Source of the DNA: Streptomyces sp. NRRL S-455
Lineage (GTDB): Bacteria; Actinomycetota; Actinomycetes; Streptomycetales; Streptomycetaceae
Assembly: GCF_000717875.1 (NCBI RefSeq)
Contig: NZ_JOCT01000016.1
Coordinates: 62,001-126,000 of the forward strand
Direction of reading: 5' to 3'
DNA: 64,000 nucleotides
The notes under the pieces were generated by a model, which did not search any database, was not told where the DNA came from, and worked only from the letters and a program-made list of their open reading frames with translations. Numbering within the stretch: position 1 is the first letter of the stretch; each line of letters starts with the position of its first letter. The position numbers were made by a program, and so were the translations under genes. Shown piece by piece: positions 45,073 to 53,431 of this stretch.

Positions 45073-46629
45073 ATGACGACGACCGAGTTCAGCCCGCCGA
45101 CGGGCGGGGCCTGCGAGGGACCCGCACCGGTGGTCCGAACGACCGCCGGTGCGGTCCGGGGCCGGAACGAGGAGGGGCTCGCCGTCTTCCGTGGCATCCC
45201 GTTCGCCGCACCGCCGGTGGGCGAGGCCCGTTTCGCGGCCCCGCGCCCCGCCCCCGCCTGGGACGGCATACGGGACGCGCACGCCTTCGGCCCGCCGCCC
45301 CCGCAGGACCTCGGCCTGATGGGCGGACCGGGCCTGATCGACGTGCCCCAGGGCGACGACTGGCTCACGGTCAACGTCTGGACCCCCGACGCCGACCCGG
45401 CCGCCCGCCGCCCCGTGATGGTGTGGATCTACGGCGGCGCCTACAAGCTCGGCCACTCCGGCAGCCCCGGCTACGACGCCCGGCGCATAGCCGCCGACGG
45501 CGACCTCGTGGTCGTCACCCTCAACTACCGCGTCGGCATCGAGGGCTTCGCCCACATCGAGGGGGCGCCCGCCAACCGGGGACTGCTCGACCAGGTGGCC
45601 GCGCTGGAGTGGGTGCGGGACAACATCGAGGCGTTCGGCGGCGACCCCGGGCAGGTCACGGTCTTCGGCGAGTCGGCGGGCGCGGGCTCCATCGCCTCAC
45701 TGCTCGCCATGCCGCGCACGGCCGGACTCTTCCGGCGGGCGATCGCACAGAGCGTGCCGGGGACGTTCTTCTCCGACGCACTGGCCCGGGACATCGGCAC
45801 GGCCCTCGCCGCCGAGGTGGGGCTGCGGCCCACGGTCGCCGACCTGTCGACGATCGAGCCGCGCAGGCTTCCCACGGCGGGCGAGACGCTGAGCACGAAG
45901 ATGCTCCAGTACCTCGACCGCTGGGGCCAAGTGGCACCGACCTCCACCCCGTTCTCGCCGGTGGTCGACGGCGAGGTGCTGCCGACCACGCCGTGGCGGG
46001 CGCTCGCGGCCGGTTCGGCACGGGACGTCGACCTGCTGGTGGGCCACAACCGGGACGAGTACCGCCTCTTCATCGCCATGGCCGGTCAACTGGGCCAGAT
46101 CCCCGAGGAGAAGGCGGCCTCGGCCCTGCGCCTCTTCGCTCCCGGCCCCGGCGGCGAACAGGCCTACCGCACGGCCTTCCCCGAGGCCTCCCCGTCCGAG
46201 CTGTACGAGCGCGTCCAGACGGACTGGCTGTTCAGCATGCCCTCCCTGCACCTGGCGGAGGCGCAGCGCGCGGGCGGCGGACGCGCCCACCTCTACGAAC
46301 TGACCTGGCCGGCCCCCGGGAACGGCGGTGCGCTGGGCGCCTGTCACGGCCTGGACATCCCCCTGCTCTTCGGCACGTTCGGGGCGGACCTCGGGGCGCT
46401 GCTGTTCGCGGGCGTCGAGCCGTCCGCCGAGGCCCAGGCGCTGTCGTCCCGTTTCCGCTCGTCCTGGACGGCGTTCGCGCGGACCGGGGACCCGGGCTGG
46501 CCGGCGTATGACACCGCGGAGCGGCTGGTGCAGCTGATGGACGCGGAGCCGGTGGTCACGGCCTACCCGGAGGAGGCGTCGCGGCGGCTGTGGGAGGGGT
46601 ACGACTTCCGCCCGCTGCCCCTGCTGTGA
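45073..46629 (+). CDS. Type-B carboxylesterase
   Basis: The 518-residue alpha/beta-hydrolase has an N-terminal FRGIPFAAPPVGEARF, the oxyanion hole VWIYGGAYKLG, the nucleophile elbow FGESAGAGSIAS (Ser near residue 199), a Glu/Asp site mid-protein and the catalytic His in ACHGLDIPLLF near residue 430. No signal peptide, so it is cytoplasmic. Such enzymes hydrolyse carboxyl esters, for example p-nitrobenzyl esters. GAGGAG SD at 45060. It follows the OYE gene but has its own leader. Confidence 0.92.
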   Translation: MTTTEFSPPTGGACEGPAPVVRTTAGAVRGRNEEGLAVFRGIPFAAPPVGEARFAAPRPAPAWDGIRDAHAFGPPPPQDLGLMGGPGLIDVPQGDDWLTVNVWTPDADPAARRPVMVWIYGGAYKLGHSGSPGYDARRIAADGDLVVVTLNYRVGIEGFAHIEGAPANRGLLDQVAALEWVRDNIEAFGGDPGQVTVFGESAGAGSIASLLAMPRTAGLFRRAIAQSVPGTFFSDALARDIGTALAAEVGLRPTVADLSTIEPRRLPTAGETLSTKMLQYLDRWGQVAPTSTPFSPVVDGEVLPTTPWRALAAGSARDVDLLVGHNRDEYRLFIAMAGQLGQIPEEKAASALRLFAPGPGGEQAYRTAFPEASPSELYERVQTDWLFSMPSLHLAEAQRAGGGRAHLYELTWPAPGNGGALGACHGLDIPLLFGTFGADLGALLFAGVEPSAEAQALSSRFRSSWTAFARTGDPGWPAYDTAERLVQLMDAEPVVTAYPEEASRRLWEGYDFRPLPLL

Positions 46630-46633
46630 CGGG

Positions 46634-47218
46634 CTAGAGGTTGCCCATCGGCTCGATGTCGACGCGCACCGGCGTCCCCCACACCCGCAGCACCTCGTAG
46701 TCGGTGAACTCGTGCACCAGCCGGTACGCCATGGCGGCCCGGGGCGCACGCCGCTGGGCGGCGATGAACAGCTCCGCCTCACGGCGGTCTCGGCGCGGGG
46801 TGCCGCACAGTTGCCACTCCTGGCCGTTCCACAGCTCCGGCAGCCAGCGCTGCTGGGGCTGGGGGCGGTCGCCGCGCACGCCGTAACGGGACTGCACGGG
46901 GTGTTCGGTGGGCTGCTGCGGATTCGGGGCGGGCCCGTTGAACTCGTCCCGGCGGGCGGCCCGGCGCCGCGTCTCGCAGAGCAGGCAGAGGTCGGGCGCC
47001 CCCTTGTCGACGGGGCCGTTCGGATGCTCGGGGCAGCGGGTCGTGGGCTTGGCGGCCGTGACGCTCTCCTCCAGCAGCTCCAGGGCCCGCCGCACGTCCG
47101 CCTTGACCTCGTGCAGTTTGGCGTCCGGGGTGTCGGCACCGAGGGCTTCCCCGTGCTCGCCGAGGAGACGGAGGGCGCGGCCTAGGGCGGTGAGCTGGGC
47201 GTGGTTCATGGTGCTCAT
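46634..47218 (-). CDS. Uncharacterised protein with a putative zinc cluster
   Basis: The 194 residues open MSTMNHAQLTALGRALRLLG, a helical region with ADVRRALELLEESV. A Cys/His set, CPEHPNG-(x)7-DLCLLC near residue 65, could bind zinc. A Gln/Pro-rich linker and a C-terminal alpha/beta part (AMAYRLVHEFTDYEVLRVWGTPVRVD) complete it. It is not recognised. It lies tail-to-tail with the carboxylesterase and just downstream of the Uma2 gene, in an accessory-looking patch. Confidence 0.65.
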   Translation of the reverse strand: MSTMNHAQLTALGRALRLLGEHGEALGADTPDAKLHEVKADVRRALELLEESVTAAKPTTRCPEHPNGPVDKGAPDLCLLCETRRRAARRDEFNGPAPNPQQPTEHPVQSRYGVRGDRPQPQQRWLPELWNGQEWQLCGTPRRDRREAELFIAAQRRAPRAAMAYRLVHEFTDYEVLRVWGTPVRVDIEPMGNL

Positions 47219-47223
47219 TGTCG

Positions 47224-47904
47224 TCAGTCGGCGTAGTCCTTGAGCTTCTCGGTGTCCAGGGTGATGTTCACGGGGGAGGGGAGGTCGACGGTGGCGCCCC
47301 AGGGGTGGGGGGAGATCTGCTGGTAGCGGCCGTCCTTCGGCTCGCTGTAGACGGTGATGGTGTTGTTGTCACGGTCGATGAGGAGATACACGGGGATCTC
47401 GGCCTCCGCGTAGCCGATGGGCTTGTCGATGCGATCGCGTTGATCGGTGTCGCGGTCGTGGGAGGTGATCTCGACGGCCATCAGGGCACCGTCGGGGTCG
47501 GACCACTCGCGGTCGCCCTTGAAGTGGTCCACTGGTGCCAGGAAGCCATCCGTTCGTGCCCGGCCCTTGCGGTAAGCCTCTGCCTTGACGCCCCGCTCTG
47601 GAGCGAGATCCAGGTCGGGTCGGTGCTGCATGCACTGGCGCAACAGCCACATGAAAATCGACGTGTGGTTGCCGTCCGGCATGGCTTTGACCTCTACCTT
47701 TCCATTGATGTACTCCAGCCGCACGGTCTCGGGGGCTGCCGCGGCAAGCTCCTCGAACTCGTCCACGTCGAGCGGGCCGTGCCGAATGCACAGCCGCCCG
47801 CCCAGGAACTCCAGCCTGTTCCGGATCTCCCTTGGGGCCCTGCGAACGAGCTCGTCGAAGTCCTCGATGTCCATCTGCGGGCGGTCAGCGGTTTCTGGGG
47901 TCAT
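47224..47904 (-). CDS. Uma2-family (DUF820) PD-(D/E)XK nuclease-like protein with duplicated N-terminus
   Basis: The protein has 226 residues. The Uma2 core has DGFLAPVDHF, LMAVEITSHDRDTDQRDR (nuclease Glu-x-Ser), PVYLLIDRDNNTITVYS and KPIGYAEAEIPV. The N-terminal helix-strand unit occurs twice: DFDELVRRAPREIRNRLEFL at 15-34 and EFEELAAAAPETVRLEYING at 49-68. The SD AGGAGG precedes the ATG at 47904. Uma2 proteins are widespread, enriched in cyanobacteria and actinobacteria, and mostly uncharacterised; nuclease activity is inferred from the fold. It is downstream of the winged-helix gene. Confidence 0.85.
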   Translation of the reverse strand: MTPETADRPQMDIEDFDELVRRAPREIRNRLEFLGGRLCIRHGPLDVDEFEELAAAAPETVRLEYINGKVEVKAMPDGNHTSIFMWLLRQCMQHRPDLDLAPERGVKAEAYRKGRARTDGFLAPVDHFKGDREWSDPDGALMAVEITSHDRDTDQRDRIDKPIGYAEAEIPVYLLIDRDNNTITVYSEPKDGRYQQISPHPWGATVDLPSPVNITLDTEKLKDYAD

Positions 47905-47963
47905 GGCGTCGCCTCCTTTCCTCCATCGTGCCCCCGGTTGGTGGCGTCGGACCGTAGGAGCCG

Positions 47964-48815
47964 TCATGCGTGTGCCTTCTCTCGGCGTCGTTGGGACATC
48001 GCGGCGCGGATCTGGGCCGCGCGGTCGTGCACCGTGGGGGCGGACAGAGGTGCGGGGGGTTGCGCGGGAGCGCGTTCGCCCCGGCAGGCGCTGCAACGCC
48101 CCCCTGGCAGGGACTCCGGGCGCCCCGGCGCACCGCAGTTCGCGCACTCCAGTACGCGCAGGGGCGGACGTGGGGCGGGTGAGGGAGGGAGTTTGCTGGT
48201 CAGGCGGTTGCGGACCAGGGCGGCGGGGTGATGGACGGGCGTCGGCAGGCCGGCCGTGAGCGCACGCAGGACGTCGTCCTCCGAGGCGCCCCGCTCGAAC
48301 CAGTCCGACACCAGCGGGGCGAGCGTGGCGCAGTCGGTCTGGGAGAGGGACAGGACGGGGGCCGTGCGGCCGAGGGCGGCCAGGAGGATGTGGGCGCGGG
48401 AGCGGGTGGGACGCTGCTGCTGCTTCGGTACATCGCCGCGGGTGAAGGCGGCCCACCAGTCGTCGTCGCGCGCGGTACGGGACCACCACGAACGGGTGAT
48501 CCAGCGGGAGCTGCCGTCGTCCGCCGCCAGGCACTCCCGGCCTCGTCGCAGGTGGCCTGCCTCCTGGAGGTGGTTGAGGGCCGTGCCGAGGGCGCACTGC
48601 CCGTACGGGAGGTGCTTGGCCAGCGTCTTCACGGAGATGTCGGCGCCGTCGGGGAGCCGGTCGAGGTAGGCGGCGATGGCGGCTTCGCGGCGTGGAAGCT
48701 GCGCGAAGTCGTCGTTGGTGCGGGGTAGTTGGTCGGGTGCGGAGCGCTTGCCGTAGCCCGGGTTCGCCATTGGGTGCGCGGACGGGGAGGCAGCACTAAG
48801 CTGGGACTCAGCCAT
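47964..48815 (-). CDS. Winged-helix protein with C-terminal zinc ribbon
   Basis: The 283 residues include a winged-helix (about 42-110: ISVKTLAKHLPYGQCALGTALNHLQEAGHLRRGRE read as segments), an acidic middle helix region (about 150-210) and a zinc-binding knuckle pair ECANCGAPGRPE and GRCSACRG near residues 231 and 248. The tail is basic. It looks like a transcriptional regulator of a type found beside Uma2 genes in streptomycetes. Either ATG 48815 or 48770 could start it; neither SD is strong. It is transcribed toward the Uma2 gene 59 bp downstream, so they may be one unit. Confidence 0.75.
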   Translation of the reverse strand: MAESQLSAASPSAHPMANPGYGKRSAPDQLPRTNDDFAQLPRREAAIAAYLDRLPDGADISVKTLAKHLPYGQCALGTALNHLQEAGHLRRGRECLAADDGSSRWITRSWWSRTARDDDWWAAFTRGDVPKQQQRPTRSRAHILLAALGRTAPVLSLSQTDCATLAPLVSDWFERGASEDDVLRALTAGLPTPVHHPAALVRNRLTSKLPPSPAPRPPLRVLECANCGAPGRPESLPGGRCSACRGERAPAQPPAPLSAPTVHDRAAQIRAAMSQRRREKAHA

Positions 48816-48849
48816 GGGATCGGTCTTTCAGCCGTCGATCACTTGGTTA

Positions 48850-48885
48850 AGCCCCCGCAGGTGTTGGTAGCACCTGGCGGGGGCT
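48850..48885 (-). terminator. Terminator hairpin upstream of the winged-helix gene
   Basis: A 14-bp stem with one bulged base (48850-48863 with 48871-48885) has a TTGGTAG loop. On the minus strand it lies 140 nt after the DUF397 gene and probably ends that operon. Confidence 0.75.
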
Positions 48886-49025
48886 GTTGCGTATGCGGGA
48901 ACGCTAGAGGTTTGTCACCGTCTGTGGCAAGCCGAACGCGTCAAGTCAACACGCGGGGTGGGAGGGCGGGTTGAGGCCCACCACCCATTCCTTGAAAAGA
49001 GGGCTCGAAGCCCGGATCCCGAAGC

Positions 49026-49238
49026 TCAGGCCATCTCGACCTTGAGGTTCGCGACGAACGCGGTCCAGGCGGCGGCCCGGAACACGAGCTTCGGGCCGTG
49101 TGGGTTCTTGGAGTCGCGTACGGGGACGGCGGTGGGGAAGTCGCGGGTGACTTCCAGGCAGTTGCCGCCGTCGCCGCCGCTGTGACTGGACTTGTGCCAG
49201 GTGGCTGCGTCCAGGTGGTGCTCAGGTATGCGCCTCAT
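49026..49238 (-). CDS. DUF397 small protein
   Basis: The 70 residues are MRRIPEHHLDAATWHKSSHS, then GGDGGNCLEV, VPVRDSKNPHGPKLVF and AAWTAFVANLK. This is the typical DUF397 protein of actinobacteria that travels with a Scr1/DUF5753 helix-turn-helix protein; the pair behaves like an antitoxin or regulator module (WhiJ/BldB-like context). Its start overlaps the regulator's last 17 bases. Confidence 0.9.
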   Translation of the reverse strand: MRRIPEHHLDAATWHKSSHSGGDGGNCLEVTRDFPTAVPVRDSKNPHGPKLVFRAAAWTAFVANLKVEMA

Positions 49239-50061
49239 GGGCGTAATCCTGCGCCATGCCCTCGATCAAGGCCAGGGAGTCCCCGGGCGAAAGCGCGCAG
49301 GCGGTGAGGAGTTCGTACCTGAACCGCTGGTCCTTGACCGTGGCCGGGTCGTCCTCAAGGCGTCCGGTGCCGACGCCTTCGAAGTAGACAAGCGGAGGGG
49401 CGTTCTCGAAGTCCATCAGCTTGATGGCGCCCTGCATGGCCGCGTGCGCGCCCGCGTCGAAGGGCAGCACCTGCACGATGACCCGGCCCCGCTTGGCCAG
49501 ATCGGCGAGGTGTCGCAGAGCTTCGGCCATCACCTTGCGTCCGCCGGTCACACGCCGCAGCGCGGCTTCGTCAACGACTGCCCACAACAAGGGCTGTGTT
49601 GGATCGTCGAGGAGCTGGGCCCGCTCCATGCGCGCGGCCACCAGTTCCTCGATCTGTTCCTCCGGCGCTGTCGGCCTGTAGGCGCGGCAGACGGCCCGCG
49701 TGTAGGCGGGTGTCTGAAGCAGGCCGGGAATCAGCAGCGGTGCGTACTCCCGAATCTCCGACGACAGGGTTTCCGCCTCCGCCGCCTCAGCGAAGTGCTC
49801 CGGGTATCTCGACTTGGCCGTCACCCCGCAGTTCCGCTGAAAGAAGTCCCCCGTCCCCAACACCTCGTCCAGCAGCCGCGCGTACTCCCGCTGCATCCGC
49901 CGCGTCCCTGCCTCCAGCTGCCCGATGAACGACCCGCTCACGAACAGCCGCTGGCCCACTTCTTCCTGGCTGAGGCCGGCCTTCTCGCGGGCGTGCCGGA
50001 GTTCGGCGCCCAGGAGGGCCCGAGGGGAGGAGGACGGGTCGAGGTCCCTGGGTCCGGGCAT
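49222..50061 (-). CDS. XRE/Scr1-type regulator (DUF5753)
   Basis: The 279 residues have an N-terminal helix-turn-helix (AELRHAREKAGLSQEEVGQR and FVSGSFIGQLEAGTR) and the DUF5753 domain (about 95-275: YAPLLIPGLLQTPAYTRAVC, PLLWAVVDEAALRR, VQVLPF). It pairs with the overlapping DUF397 gene, as in WhiJ-like systems. The ATG at 50061 follows an AGGGAG SD. It is divergent from the small gene at 50176. Confidence 0.9.
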   Translation of the reverse strand: MPGPRDLDPSSSPRALLGAELRHAREKAGLSQEEVGQRLFVSGSFIGQLEAGTRRMQREYARLLDEVLGTGDFFQRNCGVTAKSRYPEHFAEAAEAETLSSEIREYAPLLIPGLLQTPAYTRAVCRAYRPTAPEEQIEELVAARMERAQLLDDPTQPLLWAVVDEAALRRVTGGRKVMAEALRHLADLAKRGRVIVQVLPFDAGAHAAMQGAIKLMDFENAPPLVYFEGVGTGRLEDDPATVKDQRFRYELLTACALSPGDSLALIEGMAQDYAHEAHT

Positions 50062-50175
50062 GGGTAACTCCCTGTCGCACACATGGGGTTGTTGGAACGC
50101 CGTGTATGGCCAGGTTAGGCACCGAGCGGCCACGCTGTGTGGCGAATCACAAACACAGCGTGGAGGTAGGGAAAG

Positions 50176-50421
50176 GTGCGCTCGACCGAGGAGATCGTGG
50201 AGTCGCTGCGGGAAGCCCTCAAGGGAGTCGGTGTCGTGCTGCCGTCCCTGTGCGTCGACCCGGTGACGGCCGCGAGTGACGAGCCGTTCGCCCTGGTCGA
50301 CCTGGGGCGGTGCAACGTGCGGACGGCCGAGCATCTGACCGACGTGCTGCGCTCGCTGCCCGCGGGGGAGGCTCTGCGGGCGCGGGTGCGGCAGGTCAAC
50401 CGGGAGGCGAGGCCGAGGTGA
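50176..50421 (+). CDS. Small protein of unknown function divergent from Scr1 regulator
   Basis: The 81 residues start at a GTG (RSTEEIVESLREALKGVGVV), preceded by a strong GGAGGTAGGG. The central block is PFALVDLGRCNVRTAEHLTDVLRSL. It is an alpha-rich protein frequently seen opposite Scr1/DUF397 pairs in streptomycetes. Function unknown; a partner of the regulator is possible. Confidence 0.7.
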   Translation: MRSTEEIVESLREALKGVGVVLPSLCVDPVTAASDEPFALVDLGRCNVRTAEHLTDVLRSLPAGEALRARVRQVNREARPR

Positions 50422-50561
50422 GAACGAGCTTTCCGGCTGACCGGGTAGATCCATTATCCCGGCTCCGGCACCCCCTCGTCACCGTCCTCCGGAATGATCT
50501 TTTCGAGGTGAATGCGGCTTTACGGTTGTGGCAACCATCCTGACCTGCAAGGGAGTTGACC

Positions 50562-51071
50562 ATGACCCGTGACCTGAAGGCCCTCTCGGGCGAACTGACC
50601 GCCATGGCCGCCGCCGATCACGAGATGGCCGTCACGGGAGCCGCCAACGGCGAGGACCCGGTCGAACAGCTGGCATGGCGGCGACTCACCGCCCGGCACG
50701 GCGACCGGCTGAACGAGATCATGGACGAGGTCGGCTGGCCCACCGCCGCCCTGGTCGGTGAGGACGCCGCGCGGGCCGCCTGGCTCGTCGCCCAGCACGC
50801 CGACCGGCAACTGGACGTGCAGCGGCGGGCGCTGCGGTTGCTGGAGGAGGCCGTGGAGTCGGGCGCGGCCGGGGCTCGGGAGCTGGCGTTCCTGCGGGAT
50901 CGCACGCTCGTGAATGAGGGGCGGGAGCAGGTCTACGGCACTCAGATCGCCGGGGTCCGGGAGGACGGCTCGCCGATCCCCTGGCCCTGCGCCGAGCCCG
51001 AGCGCGTCGACGAGTTGCGTGCGGGCGTCGGCATCGAGCCGTTCGCCGAGTACGTCGCGAAATGGTCTTGA
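50562..51071 (+). CDS. DUF6624-family protein
   Basis: The 169 residues are helical, with GWPTAALVGEDAARAAWLVA and AQHADRQLDVQRRALRLLEEA as core motifs, then FLRDRTLVNEGREQVYGTQI and a C-terminal PWPCAEPERVDELRAGVG. These are the DUF6624 hallmarks. GGGAG SD eight bases before ATG 50562. It is convergent with murQ, their ends being four bases apart. No activity is known. Confidence 0.8.
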   Translation: MTRDLKALSGELTAMAAADHEMAVTGAANGEDPVEQLAWRRLTARHGDRLNEIMDEVGWPTAALVGEDAARAAWLVAQHADRQLDVQRRALRLLEEAVESGAAGARELAFLRDRTLVNEGREQVYGTQIAGVREDGSPIPWPCAEPERVDELRAGVGIEPFAEYVAKWS

Positions 51072-51075
51072 CGGG

Positions 51076-52011
51076 TCAGCCCTTCGCCGCCGTCAGGGCC
51101 GCCCGCAGATGCCCGTCGGATTCCTCCAGCAGCCGCGCCGCCGTCGGCCCGTCCACGTCGGCCAGGAGGACCAGGATCGCGTTCTTCACCTCACCGCCGG
51201 TGGTCGTGAGGGCGTCTTCGATCTCCTTGTCGTCGGCGCCGGTGGCGAGGGCGACGATCCGGTGGGAGCGGGCGCGGAGCTTGTCGTTGGAGGCGCGGAC
51301 GTCGACCATCAGGTTTCCGTAGGTCTTGCCCAGGCGGATCATCGTGATCGTCGAGAGCATGTTGAGGACGAGCTTCTGCGCCGTGCCGGCCTTCAGGCGG
51401 GTGGAGCCGGTGAGCAGTTCGGGGCCGACGATGATCTCGAGGCCGTGCTCGGCGGCGGCCGCGAGCGGGCTGCCGGCGTTGCAGGCGAGGCCGAGGGTGA
51501 GGGAGCCGCGGGTGCGGGCGTACTCGACGGCGCCGACGGCGTAGGGCGTGCGGCCGGACGCCGAGATGCCGACCACCGTGTCGTCGGGGGTCAGGCCGAG
51601 GGGCTCCAGGTCGGCCCGGGCCAGTTCCCGGGAGTCCTCCGCGCCCTCGACCGAGGTGACCATGGCGTCCGGGCCGCCCGCGATCAGGCCGACGACCCTG
51701 GACGGGGCGGTGTTGAAGGTGGGCGGGCACTCGGAGGCGTCCAGGACGCCCAGCCGGCCCGCCGTGCCGGCGCCCGCGTAGACCAGGCGGCCGCCCCGGG
51801 CCATCCGGTCCGCCACGGCGTCGATCGCGGCGGCGATCTGCGGCAGCCGCGCCGCGACCGCCCCGGCCACGGTGGCGTCCTCGCCGTTCATCAGCCGCGC
51901 GATGTCGAGCGTGGGCAGCCGGTCGATGTCGGCGAGTTCCGGCCGGAACGCCTCGGTGGTCAGGGACTCCAACTCGGTTCTGAGGTCACGGGGGTCGGAG
52001 GTGGAGGTCAT
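51076..52011 (-). CDS. murQ: N-acetylmuramic acid 6-phosphate etherase
   Basis: The 311-residue SIS-domain lyase has the signature YAGAGTAGRLGVLDASECPP near residue 78, GGPDAMVTSVEGAEDS, VGISASGRTPYAVGAVEYA (SIS loop) and ANDKLRARSHRIV in its C-terminal part. It cleaves the lactyl ether of MurNAc-6-P, giving GlcNAc-6-P for NagA. It lies 45 bp downstream of an RpiR-type regulator. This is a peptidoglycan recycling step and links functionally to the nagKA genes at 32-34 kb. Confidence 0.94.
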   Translation of the reverse strand: MTSTSDPRDLRTELESLTTEAFRPELADIDRLPTLDIARLMNGEDATVAGAVAARLPQIAAAIDAVADRMARGGRLVYAGAGTAGRLGVLDASECPPTFNTAPSRVVGLIAGGPDAMVTSVEGAEDSRELARADLEPLGLTPDDTVVGISASGRTPYAVGAVEYARTRGSLTLGLACNAGSPLAAAAEHGLEIIVGPELLTGSTRLKAGTAQKLVLNMLSTITMIRLGKTYGNLMVDVRASNDKLRARSHRIVALATGADDKEIEDALTTTGGEVKNAILVLLADVDGPTAARLLEESDGHLRAALTAAKG

Positions 52012-52056
52012 GGACGGCTCTTTCGTGTCTTTCCGGGGCTGGGCGTGGCGGCGGCC

Positions 52057-52992
52057 TCAGGAACGGTGCCGGTGGGCCAGCGCCTCGTACGACGCCGAGA
52101 GCGCCGGCGCGGCCGTCTCGTACGTCCGTTGCGCCACCCCCACGAAGAGGCAGTCCACCACAAGGAGCTGACCGGTCCGTGACGACATCGCCGCCGGACG
52201 CAGTTCGCTCTCCCGCGCGGTGGACGTGGTGAGGACGTGGTCGGCGTACTGGGTGACCGGGCCGTCGGGGCGGCCGGTGATGGCCACCGTCGTCGCCCCG
52301 TGCTCGAAGGCGACCCGCAGCGGCTCGATGACGTCCCCGGTCGAACCGGAGTGTGTGATGGCGATCGCGACGTCGCCCGCGCGCAGTTGCACGGCGTTGG
52401 TGACGGCGAGGTGCGGGTCGCTGTGGGCGTGCGCTATCAGCCCTATGCGCAGGAGCTTCTGCGTCAGGTCCTGGGCGACCAGTCCGGACGCCCCGACGCC
52501 GTACACGTCGGTGCGGCGGGCGCCGGTCAGCGCGGTGACGGCGGCGCCGAGTTGGACGGTGTCCAGGCCGGCGGCCGTGTCGGCGAGGGTCTGCTGTTCG
52601 TCGTAGGCGAGCTTCGTGACCACGTCGGCGATCGGGTCGTCCACCGCGATGTCCGTCGTGATGGCCGGGGCGCGGCCGGACTGCTGCTGCGCGGCGAGGC
52701 CGGCGAGGGCCAGACGCAGGTCCCGGTAACCCGGATAGCCCAGCAGCCGGGCGGTGCGTACGACGGTCGCCTCGCTGGTGCCGGTGAGCTGGGCCAGGCC
52801 GGTGACCGTGAGGGCGGCGCAGCCCGCCGGGTCGGCCGCCACGGCCTCGGCGACACGCTGCATGGAACGCGTCATCGACGGGCCCAGCGTGCGGACCTTG
52901 GCCGCGAGGGCGGCGGGAGCGGGCGGGGTGCCGAGCGTGCCGACCATGGCCCCCGGGCCGCTTGAGAAAGTTTCCTTCACTTCGTAGGTCAC
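52057..52992 (-). CDS. RpiR/MurR-family transcriptional regulator
   Basis: The 311 residues have an N-terminal HTH_6 domain (MTRSMQRVAEAVAADP, GTSEATVVRTARLLGYPGYR) and a C-terminal SIS sugar-phosphate domain (GARRTDVYGVGASGLVAQDL, AIAITHSGSTGDVIEP). By neighbour it should respond to MurNAc-6-P or GlcNAc-6-P and control murQ. The GTG at 52992 follows a -10-like TATCTT by six bases without an SD. An ATG at 52949 is an alternative. Two GAAAG-N3-TTC type boxes flank the start and may be its own operator. Confidence 0.88.
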   Translation of the reverse strand: MTYEVKETFSSGPGAMVGTLGTPPAPAALAAKVRTLGPSMTRSMQRVAEAVAADPAGCAALTVTGLAQLTGTSEATVVRTARLLGYPGYRDLRLALAGLAAQQQSGRAPAITTDIAVDDPIADVVTKLAYDEQQTLADTAAGLDTVQLGAAVTALTGARRTDVYGVGASGLVAQDLTQKLLRIGLIAHAHSDPHLAVTNAVQLRAGDVAIAITHSGSTGDVIEPLRVAFEHGATTVAITGRPDGPVTQYADHVLTTSTARESELRPAAMSSRTGQLLVVDCLFVGVAQRTYETAAPALSASYEALAHRHRS

Positions 52993-53009
52993 TCTTGAAA
53001 GATATTTTC
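52966..53009. promoter_or_regulatory. Two GAAA-N5-TTC boxes at the RpiR gene start
   Basis: GAAAGTTTCCTTC (52966-52978) and GAAAGATATTTTC (52997-53009) match at 9 of 13 positions, 31 bp apart, about three helical turns. The second overlaps the -10 of the RpiR gene. Confidence 0.5.
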
Positions 53010-53047
53010 GGCTCGGCGTCGCGGTCAAGAGTGCGCACAATGGGGGC

Positions 53048-53431
53048 ATGGACCCCATCAGCCCCCTGGAGCAGGCCCTGCACGCCGCGCGCGCCCTCGT
53101 GCTGGCCGACCTCATGGCGGGACGTGTCGCCGAGGCGGACGTCGTGTCGCTGGTCGAGCAGTCCATCGTGGAGCGGCGATGGTGGGTGGAGCAGTGGCCG
53201 GAGGGCGCTCCGTTCGTGGCCGGTCTGGTCGCGCAGGACGTGCAGGACGCCCTGCTGGAGCGCTACGGCCGCTGGCCGCTGTGCCCGGTGTGCGGCACCG
53301 GTGACCCGCACGCCCTGGACGTGCAGCCGGAGTTGGGGCCCGACCCGCACTGGGTGTGCGGCGAGGCGGGCGTGAAGGTGGCGGCGGTGGGGTCGCTGGG
53401 CGAGGCGATCGGCGGGGCGGAGCCCTCGTGA
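53048..53431 (+). CDS. Small protein with a C-terminal Cys cluster
   Basis: The 127 residues open MDPISPLEQALHAARALVLA and continue helical to about residue 85; a Cys set CPVCG and WVCG near residues 77 and 101 suggests a zinc ribbon. Its stop overlaps the next start (GTGA), so it is coupled to the DUF4031 gene. The start region has CACAAT six bases before the ATG, so it may be leaderless. Unrecognised family, conserved in syntenic position in streptomycetes (from memory). Confidence 0.7.
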   Translation: MDPISPLEQALHAARALVLADLMAGRVAEADVVSLVEQSIVERRWWVEQWPEGAPFVAGLVAQDVQDALLERYGRWPLCPVCGTGDPHALDVQPELGPDPHWVCGEAGVKVAAVGSLGEAIGGAEPS

